Of a stretch of 64,000 nt of DNA, positions 1 through 16,456 are shown in pieces. Origin of the DNA: Castanea sativa (Eukaryota; Streptophyta; Magnoliopsida; Fagales; Fagaceae); assembly GCF_040712315.1 (NCBI RefSeq), contig NC_134016.1, positions 2,953,501 to 3,017,500 on the forward strand, written 5' to 3'. The stretch's first letter is position 1. Every line of letters begins with the position of its first letter. Both the position numbers and the translations under genes were made by a program. Below the pieces are notes generated by a model. It was not told the DNA's origin and did not search any database. It saw only the letters and a program-made list of their open reading frames with translations.

Positions 1-4708
<4,708 letters not shown>

Positions 4709-5012
4709 TTTTTCTGATCTGATTGATTTCGATAATGATTGTCGTTTTTCTTTTGTTTTTTTTCTCTGTCTTTCAAAAGCTCTTCTTTCTTTCTACTCGT
4801 AAATTTGTTGTAAAGTAACAAAAAACAAAACCAATATAAAGTATAAAAGAAAATGAAATGAAATGAAATGATTGTTGTTGTTGTTGTGTTTGTGTATGTA
4901 TTTGTGTGTGAGTGAATGTATGGTATGTTTTCTCCTTTTTGGGTTGGTTAATTTTGTTGATATATATGAGTGCGAATGCAATGTGTGACGTGTATATATA
5001 TATATATATTTT
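4709..5012 (-). promoter_or_regulatory. 5' leader and putative core promoter of the MPK6-type gene
   Basis: Upstream of the kinase ATG is a pyrimidine-rich leader (minus-strand sense), as is common in plant 5' UTRs. An alternating TA run lies at 4993-5009 and could serve as TATA box, about 290 bp before the ATG. Next to it is an ACGT-core element (TGACGTG at 4986-4992), a motif bound by bZIP factors. The transcription start is inferred, not seen. Confidence 0.45.
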
Positions 5013-5071
5013 GGATTTTTTATTTAAATACTAAAAAAAAACTAATTTTATCTAACTAATATATTTTATCT

Positions 5072-5128
5072 ATCAAATTCTGTTTTTTTCTTCAAAAAAA
5101 AAAAAAAAAAAAATCAAATTCTGTTTTT
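5072..5128 (+). mobile_element. Micro-retroinsertion: poly(A) tail with 16-bp TSD
   Basis: A 16-bp direct repeat ATCAAATTCTGTTTTT (5072-5087 and 5113-5128) brackets only 25 bp, TTCTTC followed by an A-run. The TSD length and A-tail fit target-primed reverse transcription of an extremely 5'-truncated retroposon. Confidence 0.65.
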
Positions 5129-6108
5129 ACAACAACTGTGAGTTTGTTTTTGTTTTTTACTTTTTTTTTGTTTGTTGTTTTCTGATTGATTTAACTTAAT
5201 TCTGTTTCCAATATTCAAAGCAAAAATTATTTTTGTTGTTTTTATAATAATAAAAAATTGGGTTTGGAGATGTGTAAGTGTAAGTGTAAGTGTGTAACCC
5301 AAAAAATAATTTTTTTGAAAATAAAAAATTGAAATTTTTTTGATAATAAAAAATTCAAAAAAAAATTTCTTTAGAAAATTACAATTTACTTTTATTTTAG
5401 ATGAAGTGTTTCTCCAAATCAAGTTGGAGGAATCTTCTTTAATCCATTACTTAGTGATTTATAAGATCATGTATGTGAATTAAAGCACAGGTTTAATTTT
5501 AAATAATTTAAAACAAGTCATAATAATAAATGAGTAATTATAATTGATTATTAAAAGAATTAATTATAATTAATGAAGTATTAAAGTCCCATTGGCTCAA
5601 CTCCAAGAGAAGGATGTACTTTTTAGTGCATGGAATAAAAATTCAATGACTAATTAGGTATTTTAATTGACAAATTAATTATTTGTTTAATCTGAAGGTT
5701 AACATGAACATAAATGACTCAAAAGGGATGATAAACTTGAGATTAGTGGATGACTAACTTAAAATTAGTGCATATACAAAGATGTGCAATTAAAAATAAC
5801 CACAATTATATTTATAATGTTTCTATATAATAAGCAAGGAAGTGAAGACATTTATAGTATTATATAGAAGTATAATAAATTTAAATTTAGCCCAAGTTTA
5901 TATTTTTATAATTTTAGATGCATGAATTTGCATGTAAATATATTTGACAGTATTTCTGGAAAGATACTTGATATGAAATTGGAGTACATTTAAAATCTAA
6001 CATCAATGTATTGTATAATTAAATACACTTACACACAGTTCTCAAAAAATAAAAAAAGAACACTTGGACACAATTCTCAAAAAAGAAAAAAACACTTAGA
6101 CACACACA
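5129..6108. other. AT-rich intergenic sequence, no gene seen
   Basis: No coding potential, RNA gene or element ends recognised. A short GTAAGT-type tandem lies at about 5273-5292. Confidence 0.6.
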
Positions 6109-6117
6109 TTATTAGAG

Positions 6118-6289
6118 GAGTAATGCTACAACCACAAACTATTTTACAACACTTTTACAAACTGTTAATGTGACTAGCTTTTTATTAATTTTCATCTAGG
6201 CCTACTATTAATATCACTTTTTCATTTACCAATAAGCATTCACTATACATCACCAGTTTGTAAAAAAAATTATATCTCTTGCACTACTC
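6118..6289. mobile_element. Mutator-like MITE with 9-bp TSD
   Basis: A 172-bp element flanked by an exact 9-bp duplication TTATTAGAG (6109-6117, 6290-6298). Its ends are GAGTAATGC and, on the opposite strand, GAGTAGTGC. The TSD length and terminal G fit non-autonomous Mutator-like elements. No ORF. Confidence 0.75.
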
Positions 6290-6527
6290 TTATTAGAGTA
6301 CAATTAGAATCTTAATTTGGATTATTAATTGAGTTTCCATTTTAATATATTAACAAGTGTAGTAATACAACTCACTCTCACATATTCTATTGATAAATTA
6401 TGAGTGGTAGAAATAAAAGTAGTGTTAGTAGTATGTTTGTGTGAAAGTAATTATCTATAACTTACAAATTACTACCTTAATAAGTTGTAAAAAAAACTGT
6501 GTCATTGATAGAGTTGTAATATATTAT

Positions 6528-6901
6528 GGGTTAAAATGTAAACTGCACCCTCTAAGTTTAACTAAAATTCATTTCAGTCATCTTACTTTACTTTTATTTA
6601 ATTGAATACTCTAAATTTCAAATTTATTCAATTAAGATATTATGTCGAATTTGTTAAAAATTGTCCTTAAAAAATTATTTTTACATGAAATAAAAAAGTT
6701 TAAAGATTTTTATGCAATAATTTATTTTTAAAAATATTTTTTATTAGTTAATTGCATTTTTAACAATTTTTTTTAATAAAATTGGACAAAAACCTGAATT
6801 AAATAACTTTGAAATTTAGAGAATTTAATTAAAAAAGTGTAAAGTTAAAGGACTAAAATAAATTTTAATTAAACTTAGAGGATGCATTTTGCATTTTGGC
6901 C
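6528..6901. mobile_element. MITE with long terminal inverted repeats, 8-bp TSD
   Basis: A 374-bp element bounded by TATATTAT (6520-6527, 6902-6909). The ends are inverted repeats of at least 60 bp; both read inward approximately as GGGYYAAAATGYAAA, then a CCTCTAAGTTTAA block and a CTTTAC-containing block. An 8-bp TSD suggests hAT mobilisation; the extensive TIRs would let the transcript fold into a long hairpin. Confidence 0.75.
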
Positions 6902-6909
6902 TATATTAT

Positions 6910-8265
6910 ATATGATTAGAAAATTCATTCAACTATTTAGGATCCTAAATATTAAGAATGAATTAAGATTGAATTCCTCTTGTTAATTTAATTAAATTAA
7001 TGATGATTATAAAGTCTAGCAAAATTATAAGGGGTATGGGAAGTCGGTCAGCATTCCAAGAAATGATTCAAATGATAAAGAAGATACGGTGACATATATG
7101 GGTTATTAAATGCAGGGTATGTCCTTTAGAACTTTCTGTGTTGTACAGTCAAACATATGTTGATACATTGTCAAAGGTTAGGTGAAAAAAATCAATGTAA
7201 ATTGTCACGCACATCGGTACATGACAATGCCTAGATTTTATTTACGTCATTTTTATTGTCTCATGAGGAAATTTGGAAAGTACTATTAGGTGAAGAACTA
7301 TCTTGTGGTACTTCAAGTGGAAACGTGTTTGTGACTTCCCTTCTTGTATAATATATTAAATTTCCCACAAAAACAAAGTTTGTAACATGAAATCTATCCC
7401 ATTAAAAAAAAAAAAAAAACACAGAAACCAAAGGAGTCAAATGTCCATTAAAATTTTCTTATTAGAAGGAAATATGTTTAATTTGCACACAAATCGTCAA
7501 ATAAGAGATTTGTGATTCTATTTCTATCTACAACAAACATTAATTAGTGTCTTGGTTTAATGATAAAGGATAAATGGACAATCATTAGAAATGGATGTCA
7601 TAAATTGAAACCCTACATCTAAAATTAAAAATTAAAAATTAAAAAAATCAGCAGCTAAAAAAATGTTGTGTGATTGGGTTTTGCTTAAAAACTAGCTTTA
7701 AGTTTTTTGTAACATATTTAAAGCCGAACATGCAAGAATCTGCATGTTTAATTCCAATTTATTTACTTAAGAAGCATCTTGTTGCATTTGGCCATTCTGA
7801 CATTATCTCATCTTGCGATTATTCCCAATATGAGATTGGCAGTGATATATAGTGTCTGTTGTTGTTCTGTCGTTTTCTTATCCGTATATGTATTGAATTG
7901 ATAGAACGCATAAAGAGTGAAAGAAATTATGTTTAGAATGCAAAAAGGGCTTAAAGCCAAGTAATTTTTTTTAGATTATATCTAGAAACAAAGTTATGTA
8001 ATTTTTCTTTTTATATTCTCATAAGACATGAATTTTTGAACCACTGAGAAGTGTGGTTTAGTGGTCTTGGAAAATGTATAAGATGCGCTGAGTTATGGTC
8101 ACACCTAGGTAGGATTGCTACGTTGATCGCCTCTACCCATTTTTTGTTCATTAAAAAAAAAAGGTGAATTTTTTATAGTCCAATTAATAAAGGAATGTAT
8201 TATTTTTCTTATTTTTCCCATTTTATTAAAATAAGTGGCCACTTTATGTAAAACAATTTAGGGGA
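6910..8265. other. AT-rich intergenic sequence, no gene seen
   Basis: No gene recognised. Around 8045-8150 is a GC-richer unit followed by an A-run that may be a decayed SINE; I could not define a B box or TSD. Confidence 0.5.
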
Positions 8266-8269
8266 ACAA

Positions 8270-8690
8270 ACATCATTAGTCGAATCAAATCTTCATTTTT
8301 GAGAGACAATTAAGGGTTGAACCCATGATCGATGTCCATGAAGTATAATCCATGCCACCTCAAAATTAGCACTCTTGTTCTATATGAAGTTATTTGATCA
8401 TATGAAATTCTTCCTTGACACTTACTAGGTTTGCTTCTATTTTGGGAGCATGCTTGCTCTGTATTATTGTTCCTTTACATTTAATAGATTTGCTTCTATT
8501 TGCATGCTTGCTTACACTGTATTGGAATCTTGTCTCTATTTTTTGTTTGTTTGTTTTGTTTTTTGGTACATCCATCTTACAAGTGTCTATTGTCATTCTA
8601 AAGGAATTATTTCACTCCATTGTCATCTTTTTGGACCCAATTATGAGTGTTAGTATTGTTGGTAGAGGAGAGAAACTACATACTTAAGCT
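8270..8690 (+). repeat. Dispersed duplicated segment (partner near 47270-47770)
   Basis: Blocks in the same order recur at about 47.27-47.77 kb. They include GAGACAATTA, then ATAATCCATGCCACCTCAAA, then a TTTAATAG...TTGCTTC...TGCTTGCTT block and a TTTCACTCCATTG block. Small indels separate the copies. ORFs across it are not conserved in the partner, so I do not call a gene. Confidence 0.7.
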
Positions 8691-9049
8691 TGGGGGCCAT
8701 GGCTCCCCCAAACTTTTCAAGAATTAGAATTCACCCTTAAATTTATCTAACATTTTCAACAACAAAAAATAAATGATTGGGCCCAGCCAAACTCTTCATA
8801 TTTTTCATACGAACTTTTTAAATTAGTTAGATTTTTATATTTGTTATTACCTTGACCACCTTATTCTTAAGATGGTAGATATAATTTATGTTGCCACCAA
8901 TTACCGAGGACCAGTATGCTTACTCCCATCTTCCCGTCCCTTTGAGGACTTCCGATAAAATTTGAATTTTGAACTATAGATATGCCTATGCTACTAAGCT
9001 GTATTGTAACATTTTGTATGTGTAATATGCAGGCATCTTATCTTGAGCT

Positions 9050-9480
9050 CCTAAGTATGAATTGAGGAAGTTCTTGTCAACAAAATATGCTCCATAGTTC
9101 AAATTTTCTCTATGGTAGTCAAAGAAACAATTATCAGATTGTATTGAACTGGGCACTTGATAAAAAATTAAAAAGCAAAGATAGGAATGAAAACTGGGTT
9201 GGGTTGTAACTTGTACAACTCATTGCTCAGACCAATTCTTTCTTCTCTCTTTTTTTTTTAGAAAAATTCTTTCTTCTCTATTATCTAGTTTGGTCCATGG
9301 TACATGCTTATATGCCTTATAGGTTCATGAGGAGAGGCGACTGCAGCCTCATGTCTGGGCCCAATCACCCCTTGTTCATTTAGAATCAGGCTCCTCGTAT
9401 GGCACACATTGTGTACTCATAATACAGCTAGTATTCTAGAATAAATATTATTATTATTTTTTAAACCATCAGTTTCATTT
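9050..9480 (+). repeat. Three-copy dispersed segment, copy 1 (others near 42.17-42.57 and 49.21-49.86 kb)
   Basis: Shared landmarks in order are AAAGAAACAATTATCAGATT, GATAAAAAGCAAAGATAGGA-like, a GGGTTGGGTTGTAACTTG-like block, CAGACCAATT, a TTTGGTCCATGG block, then TTGTTCATTTAGAATCAGGC and CTCC..ATGG. No coding sequence is evident. The three copies are useful as references for each other's insertions. Confidence 0.8.
9234..9279 (-). mobile_element. Micro-retroinsertion with 15-bp TSD
   Basis: AATTCTTTCTTCTCT (9234-9248 and 9265-9279) flanks 16 bp consisting of a T-run and AGAAA. The paralogous segment near 49436-49450 has a single copy of the target, that is, an empty site. Confidence 0.65.
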
Positions 9481-9579
9481 CATTTTCACTTACCTCAGCG
9501 TGCGTTTGGATTAATTTTGTAGGTCTCTTTTCACTGTTCATGGGACCCATAGCTGAAAGAAAAAACGCAAATTATTTTA

Positions 9580-10273
9580 AGGTCCGTTCGTTTGGGTGGA
9601 AAATAGAAAGGATGGAAAATAGAAGAAGGAAAATAGAGTGGAAAATACTGTTTTTCACTATTCGTTTGGAGAAGGAAAATAAGAAGGAGAGAAAACCGGT
9701 GGAGAAAGTTTTCTCTCTAGGCCCACATTTTTTTTCCTTTCAAATCGGAAGGAAAATCTGGAGAGAAAAGTATTATGGTAGCACTTTTACGAAAATACCC
9801 TCTTCCCACCTATTTTTTTTCAATGTTCTCTTCTCTGTCTCTTTTTTTTTTTTTTCATCGTGACCTGAAACGTTCTCGTCTTTTTTTTTTTTCAACGTTA
9901 CCCTAACGTTATCTTCTCTCTTCTTCTTCTTCTTCTTCTTCTTCTTCTTCTTCTTCTTTTCTTTTTCTTTTTTTTCAACGTGACCTAATCTAATTTTTAC
10001 ATTATAATAATAAAAAATAATTTATATATATGATGTAATTAATTTTATATTATGTAATGAGTACAAATAAATCTATGTCTTACATATTATGTAACAAAGA
10101 TATAATAGTCAATTTATATAAATTACATTTTTCATTCTTCCATTTTTCTCTCCAACTGAATAAAAGAGTTTTCCATCCTCCCACTTTTCCACCCCCTCTA
10201 ACCAAACACACAAGAGGGAAAACTAAATATTTTCCATCCTCCCACTTTTCCACTTCTCCAACCGAACGGACCC
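9580..10273. mobile_element. PIF/Harbinger-like MITE with TTA TSD
   Basis: The ends AGGTCCGTTCG and CGAACGGACCC are inverted repeats flanked by TTA (9577-9579 and 10274-10276), the usual Harbinger target. Subterminal GTGGAAAA / TTTTCCATCC motifs repeat inside. Low-complexity T and CTT runs (about 9840-9970) fill the middle. No transposase. Confidence 0.65.
9919..9958. repeat. (CTT)n microsatellite
   Basis: Near-perfect CTT run in the interior of the Harbinger-like MITE. Confidence 0.9.
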
Positions 10274-10479
10274 TTAGAAGGAAGGGTACGTTTCTCCTCT
10301 CCCATGTTATTTCTCTCTCTTTCTAAACCACCGTAGCTCTCTCTTCCTTTCATGGCCAAATCTCCATGGCCAGAGCTTATAAGCTCTGCAACTTTCCACC
10401 ATGTAGATCTCTACCCCTCCCTCTCTATGCAAAACACAACAACTGAAACCCACATGATTCAAAACACAAAACACAACAA

Positions 10480-10870
10480 ATGAAACCCACGCAAAAATGC
10501 AACCACCCAATCTGATTTCCATGGCTCCACCACTCTCCACACCGATTGAAACAAGCTCCAACCATCGATTCAAACCTCAGTAACAAAAACCCACACCAAT
10601 TCACAATGCAAAACTCAACAACTGAAAACCCAAGCAAAATGCAACCACCACTCTCACCAATTCAAACAAGCTCCTGGAGCCGAAATTAATTCAAAAACCC
10701 ACCACCGATTCAGCAACCCACGCCAATTCAACCAATGACGCCGATTCAACAACACTCACCGATTCAACACACGCTGATTCAACCCACGATTCAATCCACC
10801 TCTGAAACCCAGCCGATTCAAACCACCACTTTAAACCCAGTAAACATCGATTCAACCCAACCAAAACAAC
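10480..10870. repeat. Degenerate minisatellite of ACCGATTCAA-type units
   Basis: CCGATTCAA and near variants recur at irregular spacing (for example 10705, 10741, 10759, 10813), with an earlier CACAACAAATGAAACCCA-like repeat. Open frames across it on both strands come from the repeat, not a gene. Confidence 0.6.
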
Positions 10871-11211
10871 TGAAAGAAGAGAGAAAAAATAATGAAGAGA
10901 GAAAAAATAATATTGAGAGAAAAGGAGAGACAAAGAAATAGAGAGATAGTCAGAGAAGAGGGAGAGTCAGAGAAGAAAGGGAGAGATAGAATAAAATATT
11001 AGATTTTTAAGACTACTTTTAGTTGCAAATACAATACTTTCAGCTAAAAAAAATAATTCAGTTTTTAGATTATTTTGCTACAGTATTTTCTGTTTTCAGT
11101 TTCAGTAAAATAAGCGGATTTCAAACAGATCTTCAAATAGCTTAAAGTATTTTTCATTGTTTTCCAAGTGTGGTGGATTTTAACGAGGGGGTTGTTACTT
11201 AGATTGGAATT

Positions 11212-11259
11212 TAGACCTTCTAGAGTTTTTTTTTTTGAGAAGGTAGACCTTCTGGAGTT
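11212..11259 (-). mobile_element. Micro-retroinsertion with 16-bp TSD
   Basis: TAGACCTTCTRGAGTT (11212-11227 and 11244-11259, one mismatch) flanks 16 bp, a T-run then GAGAAGG. Read on the minus strand this is CCTTCTC plus a short A-tail. Confidence 0.65.
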
Positions 11260-11706
11260 AAGGGGGTTAATTAAATAATTTCTATTTGTTTGTGATCATG
11301 CCATTTCGGCATTCAATATGAGAAAGTAATTAGCAATTGTGATCATGCCATCTTTCTACTGAAAAGATAAGTATTAGACTTGAGGAACCAAAAAAGTTTT
11401 AGATTGCGATGAAAATTTAGAAATTTCTGTTGTAGCTTTCACTTGCCTGTCAATGAAATGGGAGGTTTGGCCATGGTGGGATGCTCTTTAGTAGATTAGT
11501 ATGGTTTCTAGGTTGTTAAAAATGGCGTGTGCCTTTAATCAAGTGAAAAATAATAAAACATTAAATAAGGAAAAAAATGCTGGTATTAATTAGGAATAAG
11601 GTGGAAAGTAATAGCATTTAATGATATTTTTTTAATCGTTAAATATTTTAAAAATCTATGGTGTAAAAAAGGTGTAATTTTACACCAGGTGTAACTTGAA
11701 CCTATC

Positions 11707-11708
<2 letters not shown>

Positions 11709-11750
<42 letters not shown>
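11709..11750. repeat. (ATT)n microsatellite
   Basis: About 14 uninterrupted ATT units. Confidence 0.9.
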
Positions 11751-11751
<1 letters not shown>

Positions 11752-11833
11752 AGAAGATTTCGAATGACTCTATTAATTATCATTAATGTATATGGTTTTC
11801 CTTTGCAGCTCATTATTTTCATAAATTTCTAAG

Positions 11834-12262
11834 AGTATGTTTGGTAACTATTTTCTCCCCTTATTTTTTGTTTCAAAAACAATTTTCTATTTTTGAGACT
11901 AAAATCTTATTTGGCAACCCAAAATGAACAGAAAACAAAAACTATTCTCAAAACTCAATTTGTAAAGGAAATTGAAAATATGCAAAAGACTGTTTTTAGT
12001 TTCTAATTTTCAAAAGTTAATGAAAATACATATTTAATTTAATGAATTTGTCTCATTTAATGAGTTATCATTAGAGATCAAATCCTAGTGACAATATAAT
12101 TTAGTATTTTCTATTTTTTTCTTCAAAAAATTATTATTTTTTAATTTCAACTAACCAAACATGTTTTTGATTTAAAAAATATAAGAAAATTGTTTTTTTT
12201 TCTTTATATTCCCAAAAACAAGTTTTTGAAAATAGAAAACAAAAACTGTTACCAAACATAAC
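11834..12262. mobile_element. MITE with GTTTGGTAAC terminal inverted repeats
   Basis: The left end AGTATGTTTGGTAAC and the right end (reverse complement GTTATGTTTGGTAAC) are inverted repeats, with GAAAACAAAAA-type subterminal sequence on both sides. CTAAG flanks the element (11829-11833, 12263-12267). The 429-bp interior is AT-rich with no ORF. Confidence 0.7.
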
Positions 12263-12945
12263 CTAAGCTTTCTTTAATTGGGTTGGAACATTATTATTTT
12301 TTTAATAAAAAGATGCTGGTAAATAGCAACGACATTATCTAAATTTGGTGGAACAGACTCCATCTAAACAAATAAAGGAAAATAAAACTTTACTCTTTAG
12401 GTTAAGACATGAGCAATTGCATTACCTTACTTAATAGGATGAGAGAGAAAAAAAATGTCTTTAGTTAAGTGACCAAAGGAAGACAGGGATATATCTCCTT
12501 TTTGTAAAGCCTTGATGACATTCTCAGAGTCCCCTTCAAAACTGGACTGACCCAAACCAGGTTCCTGAACAAACTGCAGTACTGCATGCATACTCATTTT
12601 TCTTGTTAGTTCCTTAGAAGATGCCTTTTTTTTTCTTTTTCTTTTTAAGTGTATTATTGTTATTTTTTGACTGACTAAGAAAGCATTTCATATATCTATC
12701 AACTGTAATCTATTCTCTATTCGAACTTTTAGCCATTGGACAATATTTGCAGCTAATGGTGATTATTATACCTCTCTTTTATTTTAGGATAAAAATTTGT
12801 AATTGAATGCCAATCCCAAGTGTCAATTGCCCATTTGTGCTTGATGATTACAGATTTAGAGTGCGAGTATCCCCCTCACACAATCCTTCTCTCCTTTTTT
12901 TTTCACTTTTTTTCTGACTCAAAAAAATTTATTGCGTTTTGGTAT

Positions 12946-13072
12946 TCGGTCCATTTCGGTCCACTTCAACCTATTCAGTTTAATTCGATCTACTTCAGTC
13001 TAATTCGGTTTATTTGGTCCACTTCCATCCAATTAGGTCCATTTGGTCCAATTTGATCCATTTCAATGTACT
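12946..13072 (+). repeat. TTCGGTCCATTT-type minisatellite, array 1
   Basis: Degenerate units of about 10-12 bp, roughly TTCGGTCCACTTC / AATTCGGTTTATTTGG. The homologous array in copy B is at 19862-19982. Confidence 0.75.
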
Positions 13073-14224
13073 TACTTAAGAATGAGAAAAGAAAAGTTTG
13101 GGTTGAGAGTATTATCAATTATTTGAGTAATACCAATTGTAATTATTTGATAATTTTTTATTATCATAATAACCCCCTTTAGAGAATGAGAATTTAAAAA
13201 ATAAATTTGAAACTCAAAAATTTTAGTTGTACTAAAAGAAATTAGAAAAAATATAACCTCCTTAAGAGAATGAGAGTTTGAATAATAAATTTGAAACTTA
13301 AAAATTTTAGTTGTACCAAAAGAAATTAGGAAAAATAATATATAATAACAATAGTTAGAGGATTATGGACCACTTCAAAAAAGAATAATATCAATAAAAA
13401 ATACTAAAAAATGATAAAATTATATATTTGTAAAAATAGAGGGATAATTACTTTTAGAAATTGTTCAATTTTTAAGGAGAACAAATTATTTACAATAAAA
13501 TTATACAATATACCATATCTTAAAATAATTATATGTTCTCACAGTTTGGGTCTACGACTAGTCTTATATATTTCTAAAAGCTGAAGTGTAGTATTAATTG
13601 CTGCTTCGCTCCTGTTGAGCCACATTAGCAGCCACATTATCCACCCATTTCTAACATTATCTCTCATCTTCTTTTTTAACTTTTTTTTCTCTTATTCATT
13701 TCCCAACTTAATGTTATTCTTTCACTAACTTTCCCGCCCCTTTCATCTCTCCACTAATATCTATCTTAATATCACTTTTTCTCAATTCCTTTATCTTCCT
13801 TTATCTTTGCCTTTTCTTATTCCCCTTGTTACTATAAATTTACAATTCTCAATTTCATTCTATACATAGTTATCCTACACACATAAGGTTGTTTCTCTCT
13901 TTCTCATTTTTTTTTTCATTTTTTGGTGGATTTTTTTAAATTATTTTTCTTACATCTCTACTTTAGTTTGATAAGTTTTTGTATTATTTGAAACTGTTTT
14001 TAAGTTGTTATCTTTTTTCTTCTCTTTGATTTCATAGATATTATCTTATTGCATCATATGTAAAGATAGTATATAAGAATATAATATTATTTTATTACAT
14101 AACATAAAATGATTTGGATAATTTGGTATTTATAACATTTTTTTTATTTTTACTTTTTTTTCTTATAATATTAGTTTCTATAAATTTCTTATTATTCTCT
14201 CACATTCTCTCTTGAAACATGGTT

Positions 14225-14245
14225 ATTCTCTCTCTCTCTCTCTCT
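14225..14245. repeat. (TC)n microsatellite
   Basis: Short CT run within copy A. Confidence 0.8.
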
Positions 14246-14488
14246 TCATTTTTTTTTATTCTTTCTTACAACTCTTCTTTATATTGATGAATCATTGTAA
14301 TTTTTAAAACTCTATTTTGGGTTCATACATTTTAGTGTTGTATTTTTTAGTTTCCCATTACAAGTAGCATATTTTTCTCTCTTATAGTTTTAGATTGATT
14401 TTTGTTTGAGTTAATACTTGATTATTTTGAAAGTAAGGATTTAAATTTATATCAAAACACAATCTTGACTATGCTAAATAACAGATCG

Positions 14489-15208
14489 ACATTCAGTCCA
14501 CTTCATCAATTGGATTTGAATTAGTCTACTTCGATCCACTTTGGTTAATTGTGATCCAATTTGGTCTACTTCAGTCCATTTCAGTTCAATTAGGTCCATT
14601 CGGTTTACTTCTGTCAATTCTCGACCATAGTGGACCTAGAATAACCAAATTGGACCGAATGGACAGAATAAGCCCAAAGTGGATTGAATATGCCCGTATA
14701 AGACCAAAGTGGACAGAATGGACAAAATAAGACCAAAGTGGACTGAATAGAACTCAATAAGACCAAATGGACTGATGTCGACCAAATGGACCAAATAAGA
14801 CTGTAGTGGACCAATGACCAAAGTGGACTGAATAAGACCAAATGGACCGAAGTACGCCGAATAAGACCAAATAGACTGAGGAGAACCGAATTGAACATAA
14901 TGGACCAAGAATAGCGAAATTGGACTGAATGGACCGAAGTAGACTGAATAAGAGAAAATGGACTGAAGAGGACTGAATTGAATATAATGGACTAAACAGG
15001 ATCAAAGTGAGCGGAATAGGACCGAGTAAGACTAAATGGACCTACGTAGACCGAATAAGACCAAATGAGTCAAATAGGACCATAGTGGACTAAGAATAAC
15101 CAAATTGGACCGAATAGGGCCGAATGAAACTGAAGTGGACCGAATTGAACATAATTGACCACATAGGACCAAAGTGGACTGAATAGGACCGAATTAGACC
15201 AAATGTAA
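14489..15208. repeat. TTCGGTCCATTT-type minisatellite, array 2, with an internal orientation switch
   Basis: From 14489 to about 14625 units read as TCAGTCCACTT / TTCGGTTTACTT. From about 14626 to 15208 the same motif is on the opposite strand (GGACCGAAT, GGACTGAATA, AGACCAAAGT). Blocks such as GACCATAGTGGAC recur near 14626 and 15091, so there is higher-order structure. The long open frames on the minus strand are repeat-driven. Confidence 0.85.
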
Positions 15209-15734
15209 ATAATATTTTTTGATAACTTTTTATATTTTCCATAAAAATATTATAATTTTTTTTATATTATAAAATAGTCAATTAACAAATATCCTAAGAG
15301 CTTCCATTAAGTGGACCCATATAAATATTAAGTAACAAAAGGTTGTGGAACGACATGAGTATTCCTCAAACCCTTTGTACATAAGATATATATGTTCCAA
15401 TATAACACTATCTCCATCTATGTATAGGCTATTGGGTCATTAATTATTAAACAAATTAATCTATTAGATGATGACAATTAAGTTTTCATAGGGTCCGATT
15501 AATGAGTGTCCTTAATGCATTTTTTAATATACTATTTAGAAATATTTTCATATAACTTTGATGAGAAATTAATATAAAAAATTGTTAAAAAAATTAATTA
15601 TTTTTTTCTTAATGCATCCATTAGCTTTTTTCATAAATGTATTACTAAAAGCTAGGTTGATATTGTAGAACTGTTCCTAACGACTCTCTACACTAGCTTA
15701 AGACTTCATTACTCACAATAGCAAATTATATAAG

Positions 15735-15886
15735 GAGAGAGTTTGAACCTATGTCGTCTACTCCTGATCATTGCTCTTTATCATCAGGCCAAGATACCAA
15801 TCAGTTTTTGGTGTAAGCGGGAATTGAATCCCAGATTTCTTATACAACCATCAGAGATTTTACCAGTTGAGCTAACTGGAACCCAC
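15735..15886 (-). mobile_element. tRNA-derived SINE with 14-bp TSD
   Basis: The exact 14-bp duplication GCAAATTATATAAG (15721-15734 and 15887-15900) flanks 152 bp absent from copy B, where a single GCAAATTACATAAG site remains (about 23293-23306). On the minus strand the head has a pol III A box (TAGCTCAACTGG) and a B-box-like GGATTCAATTCC at the expected spacing. A relative lies near 41463-41558. It does not encode protein. Confidence 0.88.
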
Positions 15887-16456
15887 GCAAATTATATAAG
15901 AAAGATTGATGTTGATGCTGAAATGCATGTGTAACTAATAAACTAATACATATATTAGGTCTCTAGAGCGAATATTAAGCATCGTTTTTTCGCAATTTGA
16001 AACATTGTTTTTTCTTTCTGAAGACTGTGATTCAGTGAAACTATTATATTTGCATGCAAAATTCACATGCATATGGTGACCAGTTTTTTCTGCAGTAATA
16101 TTGTTTTCTAAGTAACTTTGTCGGCTTATCTACTATGAGTATTGAGTCTATCAAAACTCAAAATGTGAATGCACATTGAACCTAGCTAGGACGTCGGACC
16201 AATATTTAATGATGATTAACTAGCATAATCACATGGTTATGTCCCCCATTAATTTCAATATCGACAAAAGAGACGGAGAGTCCCCCAAGGCATGCATGTG
16301 CAAGTTCATGTGATTCTCTCTTCTATCAATGTATATATATTACGACATCACAAATTCTTCTATAATTTTGAAATACTTCCAATTTATTTCTGAAATATTA
16401 GATCACGAGTAATTTCAGTACGACTTTCTAAACTAGCTTCACCACTTCATTATACA

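Larger units (their letters stand above)
9488..11130. mobile_element. Possible larger hAT-type non-autonomous element, hosting another MITE
   Basis: The left end reads GTGCGTTTGGATT. The right end, read on the other strand, gives TGTTTGAAATCCGC followed by ACTGAAAACAG and TACTGTAGCAAAATAATC. This matches the interior of the MITE at 20788-20993. The interior holds a Harbinger-like MITE and a minisatellite. TSD not found; borders approximate. Confidence 0.35.

Noticed and set aside
8045..8150. Second SINE type with A-run
   Set aside because: A-box-like sequence only; no convincing B box or TSD.
14614..15005. Overlapping open frames of 83-94 codons rich in W, S and H
   Set aside because: They arise from the GGACCGAA-type minisatellite being free of stops in several frames; no start context or conservation.
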